The notes: a model not told the origin generated them from the letters alone. A stretch of 30,368 bases of DNA from Ruminococcus sp. (GCA_017536105.1 JAFXRZ010000009.1:1-30368); one strand, 5' to 3'; positions 6,739-14,803 are shown, numbered from the stretch's first letter. Translations and numbers: made by a program.

Positions 6739-7090
6739 TTTTTTAATTCACCCGCCAGCTTTCAATTGAGCGCTTGGCATAGCTTAGCCAGGCCTCCCTT
6801 TTTAATTCACCCACCAATGTTTCAATCGAGCGCTTGGCAAAGCTTATTTTGGCCTCCCTCTGAGGGAAACCTCTTCCTACGGAAGAGCTCTGTGGGTGCC
6901 TTTGAGGATGAGGCTGCGGTGCAGCCGTTGGGAGGGGCTTGGTGCGGAGTGTTCTATCAGGGCTTTGTTCGCGTGGGATATGTTCTCTTTCACTCGATGT
7001 TAGCAAGCTCTGCTTGCGTAACGTGTCAAGCGCTGTCGCCGCTGCGACCGATCGGAAAGCCCCCAACAGAGCGTGCCGCTATGTATCGTT
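6739..7090 (+). repeat. Mosaic intergenic repeat, copy 2, with tandem first module
   Basis: The AATTCACCC module occurs twice in tandem, about 6739-6798 and 6799-6858, each ending GGCCTCCC. The CCGTTGGGAGGGGCTTGGTGCG block (about 6927-6950), an AGCAAGCTCTGCTTGCGT block (about 7001-7020) and the GATCGGAAAGCCCCCAAC-AGAGCGTGC block (about 7051-7080) follow. It is inverted relative to copy 1. Short open frames here cross repeat modules and have no gene-like start. Confidence 0.8.
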
Positions 7091-7243
7091 CAAAGAAAAA
7101 CTTCGAGCGTGGAATTCCCCCGAAAAACGCACTATTCATTGCCTGAGGGCAAAAAAGCCTGCCTCTTTCACAAAATGAAACCGCCTCCCCCGGGGGAGGC
7201 TCAACAAAGGATTCCTCTTGCTCTATTGAAAGCGGAGGGGCGA
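7091..7243 (+). other. Gene-free repeat-derived spacer
   Basis: I see no gene. The stretch holds a GCCTCCCCCGGGGGAGGC palindrome (about 7183-7200) and degenerate repeat text. It links repeat copy 2 to the palindromic element. Confidence 0.5.
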
Positions 7244-7329
7244 AAAAATAGGGCGAACCTGAGAGAGATAAGGAAAGGGGGAGCTCGAGGGGGAGAACCT
7301 AAAGGGAGAACGAGGTTCGCCCTATTTTT
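7244..7329. repeat. 17-bp perfect inverted repeat with long loop
   Basis: AAAAATAGGGCGAACCT (7244-7260) and its exact reverse complement (7313-7329) flank a purine-rich loop of 52 bases. It overlaps the left end of the palindromic element at 7285. Confidence 0.88.
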
Positions 7330-7485
7330 GGGATTTTTTGTGGGGCGGACGTTCCATTTCGACTATTAGAATAAGCAAAATCAAGACACAAAAATTTTTA
7401 TATATGATTTTTGGAGCTTGATTTTGCTATATTTATTCTAAAGGAGAAATGCAACGTTGGTCTTCCTTTTGGTTCTCCCCCTCGA
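7285..7485. mobile_element. Palindromic MITE-like element, about 200 bp
   Basis: Terminal inverted repeats TCGAGGGGGAGAACC (7285-7299) and its reverse complement (7471-7485) enclose further matching arms: ACGTT.CATTT, TTAGAATAA (7366-7374) with TTATTCTAA, and GCAAAATCAAG (7375-7385) with CTTGATTTTGC (7417-7427), around an AT-rich centre. It has no coding capacity. Size and symmetry fit a non-autonomous element or a very large RNA hairpin; no transposase lies in the window. Confidence 0.65.
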
Positions 7486-7544
7486 ACTTAGCGCAGCTGC
7501 GACATCATTCTCAAAGATCGTAATAGGAGAAAAAGGCACACATC

Positions 7545-7640
7545 ACAAAAAATCCGCGGCGGGAGCAAGCCCCCGCCCTACGGATGTGCGCCGCTGCAAC
7601 CGACCGGAAAGCCCCCAAGAAGAGCGTGCGGTGTTGCCTT
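7545..7640 (+). repeat. Mosaic intergenic repeat, copy 3 (short)
   Basis: This short copy has GGCGGGAGCAAGCCCCCG (about 7557-7575, also seen inverted near 15911-15935), then CCGGAAAGCCCCCAA and GAGCGTGC, and ends GCGGTGTTGCCTTAA. That last piece is one end of the AAGGCAACACCGC family seen at 19703 and 30227. Confidence 0.7.
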
Positions 7641-7664
7641 AATATTACACACAGCGATCTGCGC

Positions 7665-7690
7665 AAAAAGGCTCCCTCTTTCCGGGAGCC
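7665..7690 (-). terminator. Terminator after mgtE
   Basis: On the minus strand GGCTCCC and GGGAGCC (7690-7684 and 7676-7670) form a hairpin followed by TTTTT. It lies directly after the mgtE stop. Confidence 0.93.
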
Positions 7691-7698
7691 TTCTTTTC

Positions 7699-9081
7699 CT
7701 AAAACGAAATATGGAATATCATCATCGCAATGTTGAAGAACACCAGTGTGGTGCAGGTGTCAACGATGGTCGAGATCAGCGGCGCTGCCATCAGTGCAGG
7801 GTCAAGATGCAGCCTCTTGGCAAGCATCGGCAGCATACATCCGATGAGCTTCGACATGATGACTGTCGAGATTATCGCAAGGCTTACCGTTACAGAAAGC
7901 CTCAGCGGACTGTCTATCATCCCCGGCGAGATAACGGTATAGGTTATGTATATCCTTATGCCGTTTACGATCGCCAGTATAACGCTTACTATCAGCGCTA
8001 TGCGGAATTCCTTGAACGCGACTTTGAAAAAGTCCTTCAGCTTGATCTCCCCCAGCGACATCCCTCGGATTATCATGGTGGAGGTCTGGCTGCCGCAGTT
8101 TCCGCCTGTGCCCGTAAGCATCGGTATAAAGGAGACCAGCAGCGGCACAGCTGCGAATGCGGCTTCGTATTTTGTGATTATGGTCCCCGTCAGCGTTGCC
8201 GAAAGCATCAGCACCAGCAGCCACGCTATACGGTTCCTTGCGTGCTTGAATACAGAGGTCTTGAAATAGCTGTCCTCGATGGGCGCCATACCTGCCATGT
8301 GCGAGAAGTCCTCGGTGTTCTCCTCTCGCATAACGTCCATAGCGTCGTCGAAGGTAACGATACCTACTATGCGGTTCTCTTTATCGACCACCGGCAGAGC
8401 AAGGAAGTCGTATTTTTCAAACTGCTTTGCAACGAGCTCTCTGTCCTCGAGGGTATCGACGGTTATAACGTTGGTCTCCATTATATCCTCGATACGGTCG
8501 TCATCGTCGGCGGTGAGTATGTCGAGGACCGAAAGCACGCCTATGAGCCTGCGGTTCTCGGTGACATAGAGAGTATAAACTGTCTCCTTCACCACGCCGA
8601 CCTGCCTGATCTTGGCTATAGCCTCGCTTACCGTCATGTTCTTGTTGAGGTAAACGTACTCGGTGGTCATTATGGACCCGGCGCTGTCCTTAGGATATTT
8701 GAGTATCTGGTTTATCTGCTTTCGTGTTTCCGAATCCGTGTTTTTAAGGATACGCGAAACAACGTTTGCAGGCATCTCCTCGATGATATCTACCGTATCG
8801 TCGATGAACAGGTCGTCGATGACCTCGGCAAGCTCTTTATCCGTGAAGGAGTCGATGAGCATTACCTGCATATCGGTGTCCATATACGCGAAAACATCGG
8901 CGGCGGCATCCTTTGGAAGCAGCCTGAAAAGTATGGGAAGGTCCTTTTTATCCACGTCGTCTCCGGCGTGGAAATTCCCGAAGAGGTCGGCGATGTCGGC
9001 CTCGTTCATGTTTTCAAAGATCTCTTTTATCTCCTTGAAATTCCGGTGTTCAAGAAGATCTATTATGGTGTCATAAAGCAT
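7699..9081 (-). CDS. mgtE: Magnesium transporter MgtE
   Basis: From the ATG at 9081 the protein has 460 residues and all parts of MgtE: a cytoplasmic N domain of helical repeats (about 1-125, with NEADIADLFGNF and DIIEEMPANVVSRIL), two CBS domains (about 130-255) that sense cytosolic Mg2+, and a membrane domain of about five helices (275-460) with the signature PMLTGTGGNCGSQTSTMIIR. MgtE dimers form a Mg2+-gated channel in the cytoplasmic membrane. GGGGGAT precedes this start; the frame is open 23 codons further back but that part lies in a structured leader. It follows the rluB-like gene by 172 bases and ends at a terminator. Confidence 0.95.
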   Translation of the reverse strand: MLYDTIIDLLEHRNFKEIKEIFENMNEADIADLFGNFHAGDDVDKKDLPILFRLLPKDAAADVFAYMDTDMQVMLIDSFTDKELAEVIDDLFIDDTVDIIEEMPANVVSRILKNTDSETRKQINQILKYPKDSAGSIMTTEYVYLNKNMTVSEAIAKIRQVGVVKETVYTLYVTENRRLIGVLSVLDILTADDDDRIEDIMETNVITVDTLEDRELVAKQFEKYDFLALPVVDKENRIVGIVTFDDAMDVMREENTEDFSHMAGMAPIEDSYFKTSVFKHARNRIAWLLVLMLSATLTGTIITKYEAAFAAVPLLVSFIPMLTGTGGNCGSQTSTMIIRGMSLGEIKLKDFFKVAFKEFRIALIVSVILAIVNGIRIYITYTVISPGMIDSPLRLSVTVSLAIISTVIMSKLIGCMLPMLAKRLHLDPALMAAPLISTIVDTCTTLVFFNIAMMIFHISF

Positions 9082-9110
9082 CAGTATCCCCCGTTCGTTA
9101 AAATATGGGT

Positions 9111-9184
9111 ACCGATCACTCAAGCTGCTTATAAGGCGCAGCAAAAACAAGCGGCGAGCCGCTTACTTCGGGGAGTGATCTGGT
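9111..9184 (-). ncRNA. Structured leader RNA of mgtE (three-way junction)
   Basis: On the minus strand a long stem is closed by ACCAGATCACTC against GAGTGATCGGT (9184-9173 with 9121-9111, one bulged A). It contains two hairpins, AAGCGG-CTCG-CCGCTT (9164-9149) and GCTGC/GCAGC (9142-9124). It begins about 100 bases and ends about 30 bases before the mgtE ATG. I do not see the conserved bases of the M-box (ykoK) magnesium riboswitch. It may be a different regulatory RNA. Confidence 0.6.
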
Positions 9185-9253
9185 TATTACCTCCGGCATC
9201 GTCCACTTGTCATTTCACCACCTTATGTTCTGAATAATTATATCAGCCCTGTG

Positions 9254-9997
9254 TCAGGGCTTTTTTGCCTGTTTGTTTATCGCCGAACGCAAAGCGCGCA
9301 GCTCATCCGGCTTGAGCTCGCGGTATTCGCCGGGTTTGAGCATCCCCAGCTTAAGCGGCCCCACGGATGTTCTTTTGAGCCTTGCGACTTCGAGCCCCAC
9401 AGCCTCGCACATCTTTCTTATCTGCCTGTTCCTGCCCTCGTGGATAGTTATTTGAAGCACGACCCTGCCGGGCTGTTTATCGAGAACAAGCACTGTTGCC
9501 GGCTGAGTTTTTTTGCCGTCGATAACAACGCCTTCTGCAAGCTGAGCCAGCATCTCGTCGTCAACATCCGGCCTGACCGTAACGCGGTAGGTCTTAGAGA
9601 TATGCTTTGAGGGGTGCATGATGTCGTTTGCAAGAGCACCGTCGTTTGTGAAGAGCAGCAGCCCTTCGGAATTCCTGTCGAGCCTGCCCACGGGATAGAC
9701 CCTTTCGGGGTAGTCGGCTATAAGCTCGGTGACGCATCTGCGTCCCTGCTCGTCATTCATGGTCGTGACGTAGCCTCTCGGCTTGTGCAGCATTATGTAG
9801 CAGAGATTTTTCTTCTTAGCCATTTTGAGCTGCTCGCCGTCTATGGCGATGACATCCCTGCCGGGCAGAGCCTTGTCCCCGAGGGAGCAGCTCCGTCCGT
9901 TGACTGTGACTTTCCCTGCCGCGATAAGCTCCTCGGCTTTTCTCCTCGAGCAGTATCCGCTGTCGGCTATTATTTTTTGGATCCTTATCTTTTCCAT
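9254..9997 (-). CDS. rluB: RluB/RsuA family rRNA pseudouridine synthase
   Basis: The 247-residue protein has an N-terminal S4 RNA-binding domain (about residues 3-55, with RIQKIIADSGYCSRRKAEEL) and a catalytic domain with the family motif GRLDRNSEGLLLFTNDG (104-120), where Asp107 is the expected nucleophile. The final part contains EGRNRQIRKMCEAVG. Enzymes of this family isomerise a uridine in large-subunit rRNA; RluB is the usual member in clostridia, but RsuA-like specificity cannot be ruled out by eye. The stop codon sits in an AGCCCTG/CAGGGCT hairpin. Genes scpA, scpB and rluB are often close together in Firmicutes, as here. Confidence 0.92.
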   Translation of the reverse strand: MEKIRIQKIIADSGYCSRRKAEELIAAGKVTVNGRSCSLGDKALPGRDVIAIDGEQLKMAKKKNLCYIMLHKPRGYVTTMNDEQGRRCVTELIADYPERVYPVGRLDRNSEGLLLFTNDGALANDIMHPSKHISKTYRVTVRPDVDDEMLAQLAEGVVIDGKKTQPATVLVLDKQPGRVVLQITIHEGRNRQIRKMCEAVGLEVARLKRTSVGPLKLGMLKPGEYRELKPDELRALRSAINKQAKKP

Positions 9998-10080
9998 TTT
10001 CTCTCCCGAATTTTTCCTTCCCGAAAGGGATATTTCAGCCTCCCTCTCGATACAGGGAGGCTCAGCTGTCTGTTATTATG

Positions 10081-11148
10081 CTATGCTGCGTTTTCCTGCT
10101 CCGGGACTATGGGCAGGCTCGCTATCAGCCTTCCGTCGAGATAAAAGTCCGTCCTGCCGGGCTGAGGCACTTCCTCTGCCGGAGCATAGATGAAGGGCTT
10201 TATTATCGTCACTCTTTCGAGCCTTGCAGCTGTTCCCGGCAGCATAGAGAGCTTTGTACTCTTGCCGCAGCAGGTCAGGGGCACGCTGCCTATCACGGGT
10301 ATCTCGTAGTAGGGCAGCTCGGGCTCGAGGCTTATCTCCTGAAGCTTTGAGAAAGAATAGTCGTAAAGCTTCATGTGGTCGTCCCAGTCGTTTTTGTCGT
10401 TCAGGGTCACGCAGATAAGGCTTCCCGTTCCCCTTTCGCAGGCAGAGACCAGGCATCTTCCGGCCTTGTCGGTGAAGCCCGTCTTTATCCCCACAGCACC
10501 CTCGCACATAGAGAGCAGGCGGTTGGTGTTTGTAAGCCAGCGCTTGTAAGGCGGATCCCCAAACTCGACGGAGACCGTCTTTTTGCCGCAGATGTCCCGG
10601 AAATCCTCGTTCTGCATGGCTGTCCTTGCGAGCTTTGCCATGTCAGCCGCCGTGGAGTAATGGTCCTCCGTGTAGTCGTCGAGCCCCGAGGGGGTAACGA
10701 AATGGGTATTTTCAAGGCCCAGCTCCGCAGCGTAGTCGTTCATCAGCCCCACAAAGGCCTCAACGCTTCCCGAGATACGGCAGGCAGCCGCATTGGCGGC
10801 GTCATTACCGCTGGGCAGAAGCATCCCGCAGGCAAGTGTGCGAAGGGTCACTTTGTCACCCTCGCAAAGTCCCATTGACGAGCCCTCGACCTTTATCGCT
10901 TCGGAGTCAACGGTGAATTCCTCGTCGAGGTCATCCTGCTGCAAAGTGATGAAAGCCGTCATTATCTTCGTGGTGCTTGCCATGGGCAGACGTTCCTCCG
11001 GGTTCTTCGCAAAGACCACATCTCCGGAAAGTGCATCGATGACTATCGCGCTTTTTGCCGAGACCTGCGGCTCGCTTTCGGAAGGCAGGTTGTCAGCAGC
11101 ACCGGAAAGTGCCGCCGCAGCCGCAGCAAGCAGAGCTAATATCTTCAT
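10081..11148 (-). CDS. dacF: D-alanyl-D-alanine carboxypeptidase (DacF-like PBP)
   Basis: The 355-residue protein has a signal peptide (about residues 1-18) and the three motifs of serine DD-peptidases: S58TTK61, S113GN115 and K222TG224. It trims the terminal D-Ala from peptidoglycan stem peptides outside the membrane. After the catalytic domain comes a C-terminal beta domain (about 255-355); I see no clear amphipathic membrane anchor helix. The start at 11148 has GGAGG upstream. Its position after ytfJ and beside scpAB fits the sporulation-linked DacF group, but the exact paralogue is an inference. Confidence 0.92.
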   Translation of the reverse strand: MKILALLAAAAAALSGAADNLPSESEPQVSAKSAIVIDALSGDVVFAKNPEERLPMASTTKIMTAFITLQQDDLDEEFTVDSEAIKVEGSSMGLCEGDKVTLRTLACGMLLPSGNDAANAAACRISGSVEAFVGLMNDYAAELGLENTHFVTPSGLDDYTEDHYSTAADMAKLARTAMQNEDFRDICGKKTVSVEFGDPPYKRWLTNTNRLLSMCEGAVGIKTGFTDKAGRCLVSACERGTGSLICVTLNDKNDWDDHMKLYDYSFSKLQEISLEPELPYYEIPVIGSVPLTCCGKSTKLSMLPGTAARLERVTIIKPFIYAPAEEVPQPGRTDFYLDGRLIASLPIVPEQENAA

Positions 11149-11172
11149 ATATCCTATCCTCCGTGCACAAAC

Positions 11173-11210
11173 AATAACGGGAACCTCGCACGAACTGCGG
11201 TCCCGTTATT
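11173..11210 (-). terminator. Strong hairpin between ytfJ and dacF
   Basis: On the minus strand AATAACGGGACC (11210-11199) pairs with GGTTCCCGTTATT (11185-11173), followed by a weak GTTTGTG tail. It may be a partial terminator separating two transcription segments. No consensus promoter is obvious between it and dacF. Confidence 0.65.
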
Positions 11211-11247
11211 ACTATGTACCGAAGCACGGAAGCCGATACCCGGAAGA

Positions 11248-11661
11248 TTATTCCTCTGTTTCTTCCTCTTCTGCCTTGTCCTTCTTCTTGCCGGTCTTCT
11301 TGTCAACGAAGTCTATAACTTTATCAACGACCTCGGGAACAACGTTTGCAACAGCGTTCTGATAGGAGGTGTTGGTGGTCATCTGGAGAAGCTTGGTCTC
11401 GCCGTTGCGGCAAACGATGAATGCCATGGGCTGAACGGTCACGCCTGCACCCGAACCGCCGCCGAACTGGTCCTTGGGAGACTTTGTAGGCAGATCGCTT
11501 CCTCCCGAAGCAAAGCCGAAAGATACCTTGGAAACGGGGATTATCGTTGTGCCGTCGGCTGTTACTATGGGCTTTCCGATAACGGTCTCGCACTCGGTAA
11601 GCTCCTTGATCTTTTCCATCGCAGTCTTGACCAGCTGCTCAAGCTTTGTGTTTTCGCTCAT
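11248..11661 (-). CDS. ytfJ: YtfJ/GerW family spore protein
   Basis: The 137-residue protein matches the YtfJ family in length and pattern: an N-terminal helix, IGKPIVTADGTTIIPVSKVSFGFASGG (read in two parts, about residues 29-55), a Gly-rich FGGGSGAGVTVQPMAFI segment (about 66-82) and a charged C-terminal tail. In Bacillus the homologue (GerW) is needed for germination with some nutrients. It is cytoplasmic or forespore-located, without a signal peptide. It follows the DUF2953 gene and a 69-residue membrane protein, a common arrangement in spore-formers. Confidence 0.92.
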   Translation of the reverse strand: MSENTKLEQLVKTAMEKIKELTECETVIGKPIVTADGTTIIPVSKVSFGFASGGSDLPTKSPKDQFGGGSGAGVTVQPMAFIVCRNGETKLLQMTTNTSYQNAVANVVPEVVDKVIDFVDKKTGKKKDKAEEEETEE

Positions 11662-11697
11662 TTTTATATCAGTCCTTTCAAATATTTCGCGCTGATG

Positions 11698-11907
11698 TTA
11701 TTCGCATTTGCTCTTCTTTTTGCCGGAAACGCCCACTATACAGCTGATGCTCATAAACATGGCAAAGAACATTACGGCCAGAGCAAAGATCATGCTTGTG
11801 TTCCACTTCAGTTTCAGCATGAGACCTGCCTTGTCGTGGCCGAGACGGAACATAAAGCTGTTCTGGTTCTTACTCTTTTTCATTTTCTTGATGTTGATGT
11901 CGCTCAT
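11698..11907 (-). CDS. Small single-pass membrane protein
   Basis: The 69-residue protein begins MSDINIKKMKKSKNQNSFMF at 11907, preceded by GAGGAGTG at seven to eight bases. It has one hydrophobic helix (about residues 38-60) and a basic tail GKKKSKCE. The frame stays open upstream, but that part overlaps the DUF2953 coding end and lacks a ribosome site. It lies between the DUF2953 gene and ytfJ, so a role in the same spore-related process is plausible. I do not recognise a family. Confidence 0.78.
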   Translation of the reverse strand: MSDINIKKMKKSKNQNSFMFRLGHDKAGLMLKLKWNTSMIFALAVMFFAMFMSISCIVGVSGKKKSKCE

Positions 11908-11932
11908 AATGACACACTCCTCTTTCATATAT

Positions 11933-12856
11933 TTACGCCGCAGCCTCTGCGGCATTTTCTTCCTGTTCGATCTGTTCTTCCTGCTTCTTTCTGCGCTTCT
12001 CTCTGGAGCGTATTATCAGGAAATTCACTCCTGCGCAGAAGGCTATGGCTATTACCGTACTGGGTCTCACTCTCACCGTGAACTCCGTTTCGCCTTCTAT
12101 GATGTTCTCGTTGAAATGGCAGTTGACGTCAGCCTTTTTCATCTTCACGGTGAAGATGTTCGCAAGCCAGCCGAGGGTTCGGAACAGCGTTCCCTGAACG
12201 ATGCCGTAATAGATCGCGGCTTCGTGGGCATCGAACCTTCCGACCTCCACCCTTGCATAGAACCCGTCGAAGCGGATAGCCTTGCAGAGCTTCTTCGTGG
12301 CTTTCCAGCCCATGGGGATGTAGGGCTTTATCTTTTCGTACTTCCGGCGCAGAGAAGCGAGCTTGCCCTCCTTCTTCTCATCCTCGTCGTCATCGTCGTC
12401 CTTTTTGTCCTTGCGGTGCTTCTTTGCCAGCTTTTCCGTTGCGGAAAGCTCAGCCTCTTCGTCCTCGTCTTCACCGTCTTCTTCGGGCTCTTCCTCTTCT
12501 TCGCCTTCGGGAAGCTCTGGCAGCTCGTCATCGGGGATGTCGTCAAGGTCGTCGAAGTCGTCGAGATCGTCGCCGAATTCGCCGTCAAACAGTTCTTCCG
12601 GGACATCTTCCTTTTTCTTTTTCGAGCTCTTGTTCCTTGGGTAGAGCGTCAGGAAAAGATATTTTCCTTTTATGTCTATGCCCTCGGCCTTGCTGGCTTT
12701 GACGTGTATGTTTATGGAAAAATGCAGCAGGATCACCGTAAGCACGATGAGCCCCAGCAGCAGCCACCAGAATATGCCGAAGTATATCAGCACACCTATC
12801 ACTGCGATAACGGCAGCGGCTATAAGTATGATCTTCAGTTTTTTGATCTCTGCCAC
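11933..12856 (-). CDS. DUF2953 membrane protein
   Basis: The 307-residue protein has two adjacent N-terminal hydrophobic helices (about residues 7-46), a basic-then-acidic low-complexity region of Asp/Glu/Lys (about 75-170) and a conserved C-terminal part with FDGFYARVEVGRFDAHEAAI and GTLFRTLG, characteristic of DUF2953 proteins found next to ytfJ in spore-formers. Another hydrophobic segment lies near 275-290. The function is unknown; the context suggests sporulation or germination. The charged insert is longer than I would expect. It starts 24 bases after scpB. Confidence 0.85.
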   Translation of the reverse strand: MAEIKKLKIILIAAAVIAVIGVLIYFGIFWWLLLGLIVLTVILLHFSINIHVKASKAEGIDIKGKYLFLTLYPRNKSSKKKKEDVPEELFDGEFGDDLDDFDDLDDIPDDELPELPEGEEEEEPEEDGEDEDEEAELSATEKLAKKHRKDKKDDDDDEDEKKEGKLASLRRKYEKIKPYIPMGWKATKKLCKAIRFDGFYARVEVGRFDAHEAAIYYGIVQGTLFRTLGWLANIFTVKMKKADVNCHFNENIIEGETEFTVRVRPSTVIAIAFCAGVNFLIIRSREKRRKKQEEQIEQEENAAEAAA

Positions 12857-12880
12857 CGCCTTTCATGAGGGTTTTTCGGA

Positions 12881-13432
12881 TCAGCTTTCCTCCGTGATCT
12901 CCTGCATGGTCACCTGTGCCTCCTGCTCCGGCAAAGGCGGGAGCTCGGCAAGGCTCGAGATACAGAAGGAGCGCAGGAAAACATCCGTTGTTTTGTAGGC
13001 TATGGGACGTCCGGGAAGATCGAGCCTTCCTGCCTCACAGAGCAGCCCTTTCTCTACCAGGGAATTCACCGTTCCCGAGGAATCCACGCCTCTGACGTTC
13101 TCGATGAAGGATTTCGTCACCGGCTGGTTGTAAGCTGCGATGGTCAGGACTTCCATAGCCGCCGAGGAAAGCGCCGTGTTCCGGCGTATCTCCAGGGCTT
13201 CCTTTATCTGCTCGGCAAAACGCTGCTTTGTGGCAAGTTGCAAGCTGCCGTCGAGCCTCAGGAGCTCGAGCCCCGAGTTCTCGGAGCTGTATTTTTCGTC
13301 CAGCAGGGCAAGAATATCGTCCAGCTCTCTCAGCTCTATCCCTGCCGCAACGGCGAGCTTGTCCTCCTCAATGGGGTCTCCTGCCGCAAAAAGTATCGCT
13401 TCGGCAGCAGCAGCCTTTTCGTTGTCTGTCAT
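12881..13432 (-). CDS. scpB: Segregation and condensation protein ScpB
   Basis: The 183-residue protein has the two winged-helix domains of ScpB, with AAEAILFAAGDPIEEDKLA at the N-terminus and EVLTIAAYNQPVTKSFIENVRG (about residues 93-114) in the second domain. ScpB dimers bind ScpA and regulate the SMC condensin complex in the nucleoid. Its ATG shares one base with the scpA stop (TAATG), so the two genes are translationally coupled. It ends in a short acidic tail. Confidence 0.95.
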   Translation of the reverse strand: MTDNEKAAAAEAILFAAGDPIEEDKLAVAAGIELRELDDILALLDEKYSSENSGLELLRLDGSLQLATKQRFAEQIKEALEIRRNTALSSAAMEVLTIAAYNQPVTKSFIENVRGVDSSGTVNSLVEKGLLCEAGRLDLPGRPIAYKTTDVFLRSFCISSLAELPPLPEQEAQVTMQEITEES

Positions 13433-14802
13433 TATCCTATCCTCATTTTCGCAATTATTCTGAATTCACCGCTGTTGCTTCCCCAGTAGCGCTTCTGCCC
13501 CCAGAGGTTGGCTTTCAGCGTGTAGCCCGTATCCGGCGGAAGCTTGTTCTCCGGCTCGTCTTTTTCGACCACCGGCACTATCGGAAGCTCAAACTCGGTT
13601 ATTTCCGGCTTTTCTTCCTCAACTGTCACCGGCTCGGGCTCGGGAGTTTCCTCGATCTGCTCGGCGATTTCCTCGACAGCTTCCTCAACTATCGGTTCGG
13701 CGCTCTCCTGCACCGAAATCTCTTCGGCAGGAGCAGCAGCTTCTGTTTCGGGTTCAGCTGTTTCTTCGGCGGTCTCCGGCTTTTCCTCCGGGGCTTCCTT
13801 TACCTCGGGTGCGTATGCAGCCACGGCAATGGGTTCGCTGAACATCAGCCTTCGCCGTGGTATGGCAAGGCTTGCCGACTGCTTCTTCGGACGGCTCGGC
13901 TCGATCTCCGGCTCGGGTACGGGCTCGGGCTGTTCCTCGGTGATATATTCTTCCTTTTCGGGGATCGTCTCTGTTTCAAGTTCAGGGGATCCCTCGGCGG
14001 GTGCTTCCTCCTGCGGCGTCATTTCCGGCACTTCCTCGGCAGCTTCTTCTTCGGAAGTTGTCTCGGCGATCTCTCCGCCATCTTCTTCCTCAGCTTCAGG
14101 GTCGTAGTCCCGGCGAAGGGTGACTTCCGTGTTGTCCTCGTTGAGGGCTATCCTGCCGGATTTCGTGAGCTCCAGCACGGCAAGGAATGCCGCGATACGC
14201 TCCGAACGGTCTTTCATTCCCTCGTAGAGCTTGTCCATCCCGAAGCTGCCTGTGGTGTAGAGCAGCTCCAGTATCTGAGTTATCTTCGACTCGACGGAGA
14301 CTATCTTTTTCGCAACTATGGGCGAGAACATATTTGCTCTCAGGGGCTTGTACTCCTTGACCTTTGAGGAGATAGACATATAGGCGTTGTAAAGCTCCGA
14401 GACGTCATGAGTGCGGCTGTAGGTCTTGTTCACCGGCAGCTTCACTGCTTTTCTGACAAAGATGCTGCTTCCGGCATACTTCTCTCTGAGCTTCTGCGCC
14501 GCAAGCCTGCACAGGGAATATTCTATCATCCTGCCCTCAAGCTCTTTCTTGAGCTCGTCGCCCTCCTCGGGCTTGGGCAGCAGGTAGCAGGTCTTTATAT
14601 ATATGAGCCTTGCCGCCATTTCAAGGAAATCCGCAGCCTGCTCGTAATCCTGCGTTTCTATCTTCGACATATAATCGAGGTACTGCTCGAGGAGCAGGGA
14701 TATCTCGATGTCGTAGATATTCAGCTTATGCTTGGACACCAGGTGCAGCAGAAGATCCAGCGGTCCCTCAAAGGTCTCAAGCCTGAACGAAATGGCTGCC
14801 AT
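13432..14802 (-). CDS. scpA: Segregation and condensation protein ScpA with long acidic extension
   Basis: Residues 1 to about 235 are a normal kleisin ScpA, starting with the SMC-head-binding part (FEGPLDLLLHLVSKHKLNIY) and ending with the winged-helix part (ERIAAFLAVLELTKSGRI). ScpA bridges the SMC heads and binds ScpB. Normal ScpA is about 250 residues; this one has 456. The extra part is a Glu/Pro/Ala-rich low-complexity region (about 236-405) followed by a non-repetitive tail (about 408-456) with GYTLKANLWGQKRYWGSNSG. The reading frame is intact and coupled to both neighbours, so the extension looks real. The tail is in the same frame and is unlikely to be a separate gene. Confidence 0.93.
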   Translation of the reverse strand: MAAISFRLETFEGPLDLLLHLVSKHKLNIYDIEISLLLEQYLDYMSKIETQDYEQAADFLEMAARLIYIKTCYLLPKPEEGDELKKELEGRMIEYSLCRLAAQKLREKYAGSSIFVRKAVKLPVNKTYSRTHDVSELYNAYMSISSKVKEYKPLRANMFSPIVAKKIVSVESKITQILELLYTTGSFGMDKLYEGMKDRSERIAAFLAVLELTKSGRIALNEDNTEVTLRRDYDPEAEEEDGGEIAETTSEEEAAEEVPEMTPQEEAPAEGSPELETETIPEKEEYITEEQPEPVPEPEIEPSRPKKQSASLAIPRRRLMFSEPIAVAAYAPEVKEAPEEKPETAEETAEPETEAAAPAEEISVQESAEPIVEEAVEEIAEQIEETPEPEPVTVEEEKPEITEFELPIVPVVEKDEPENKLPPDTGYTLKANLWGQKRYWGSNSGEFRIIAKMRIG

Positions 14803-14803
14803 G

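Noticed and set aside
6766..7178. Open frames of about 80-126 codons inside repeat copy 2
   Set aside because: They run through repeat modules, parallel frames exist in other copies with different breaks, and no ribosome site precedes them.
9111..9236. M-box (ykoK) magnesium riboswitch before mgtE
   Set aside because: The region is structured, but the conserved M-box segments that I know are not visible, so I list only an unassigned leader RNA.
7711..9237. A 508-codon plus-strand open frame opposite mgtE
   Set aside because: It mirrors mgtE, whose signature motifs are clear, and its protein is rich in His/Tyr/Arg without any recognisable domain.
9246..9267. Plus-strand terminator AGCCCTG-TGT-CAGGGCT-TTTTT
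   Set aside because: No plus-strand gene ends here. The T run is the reverse of the Lys codons at the end of the rluB-like gene, so it is probably coincidental on that strand.
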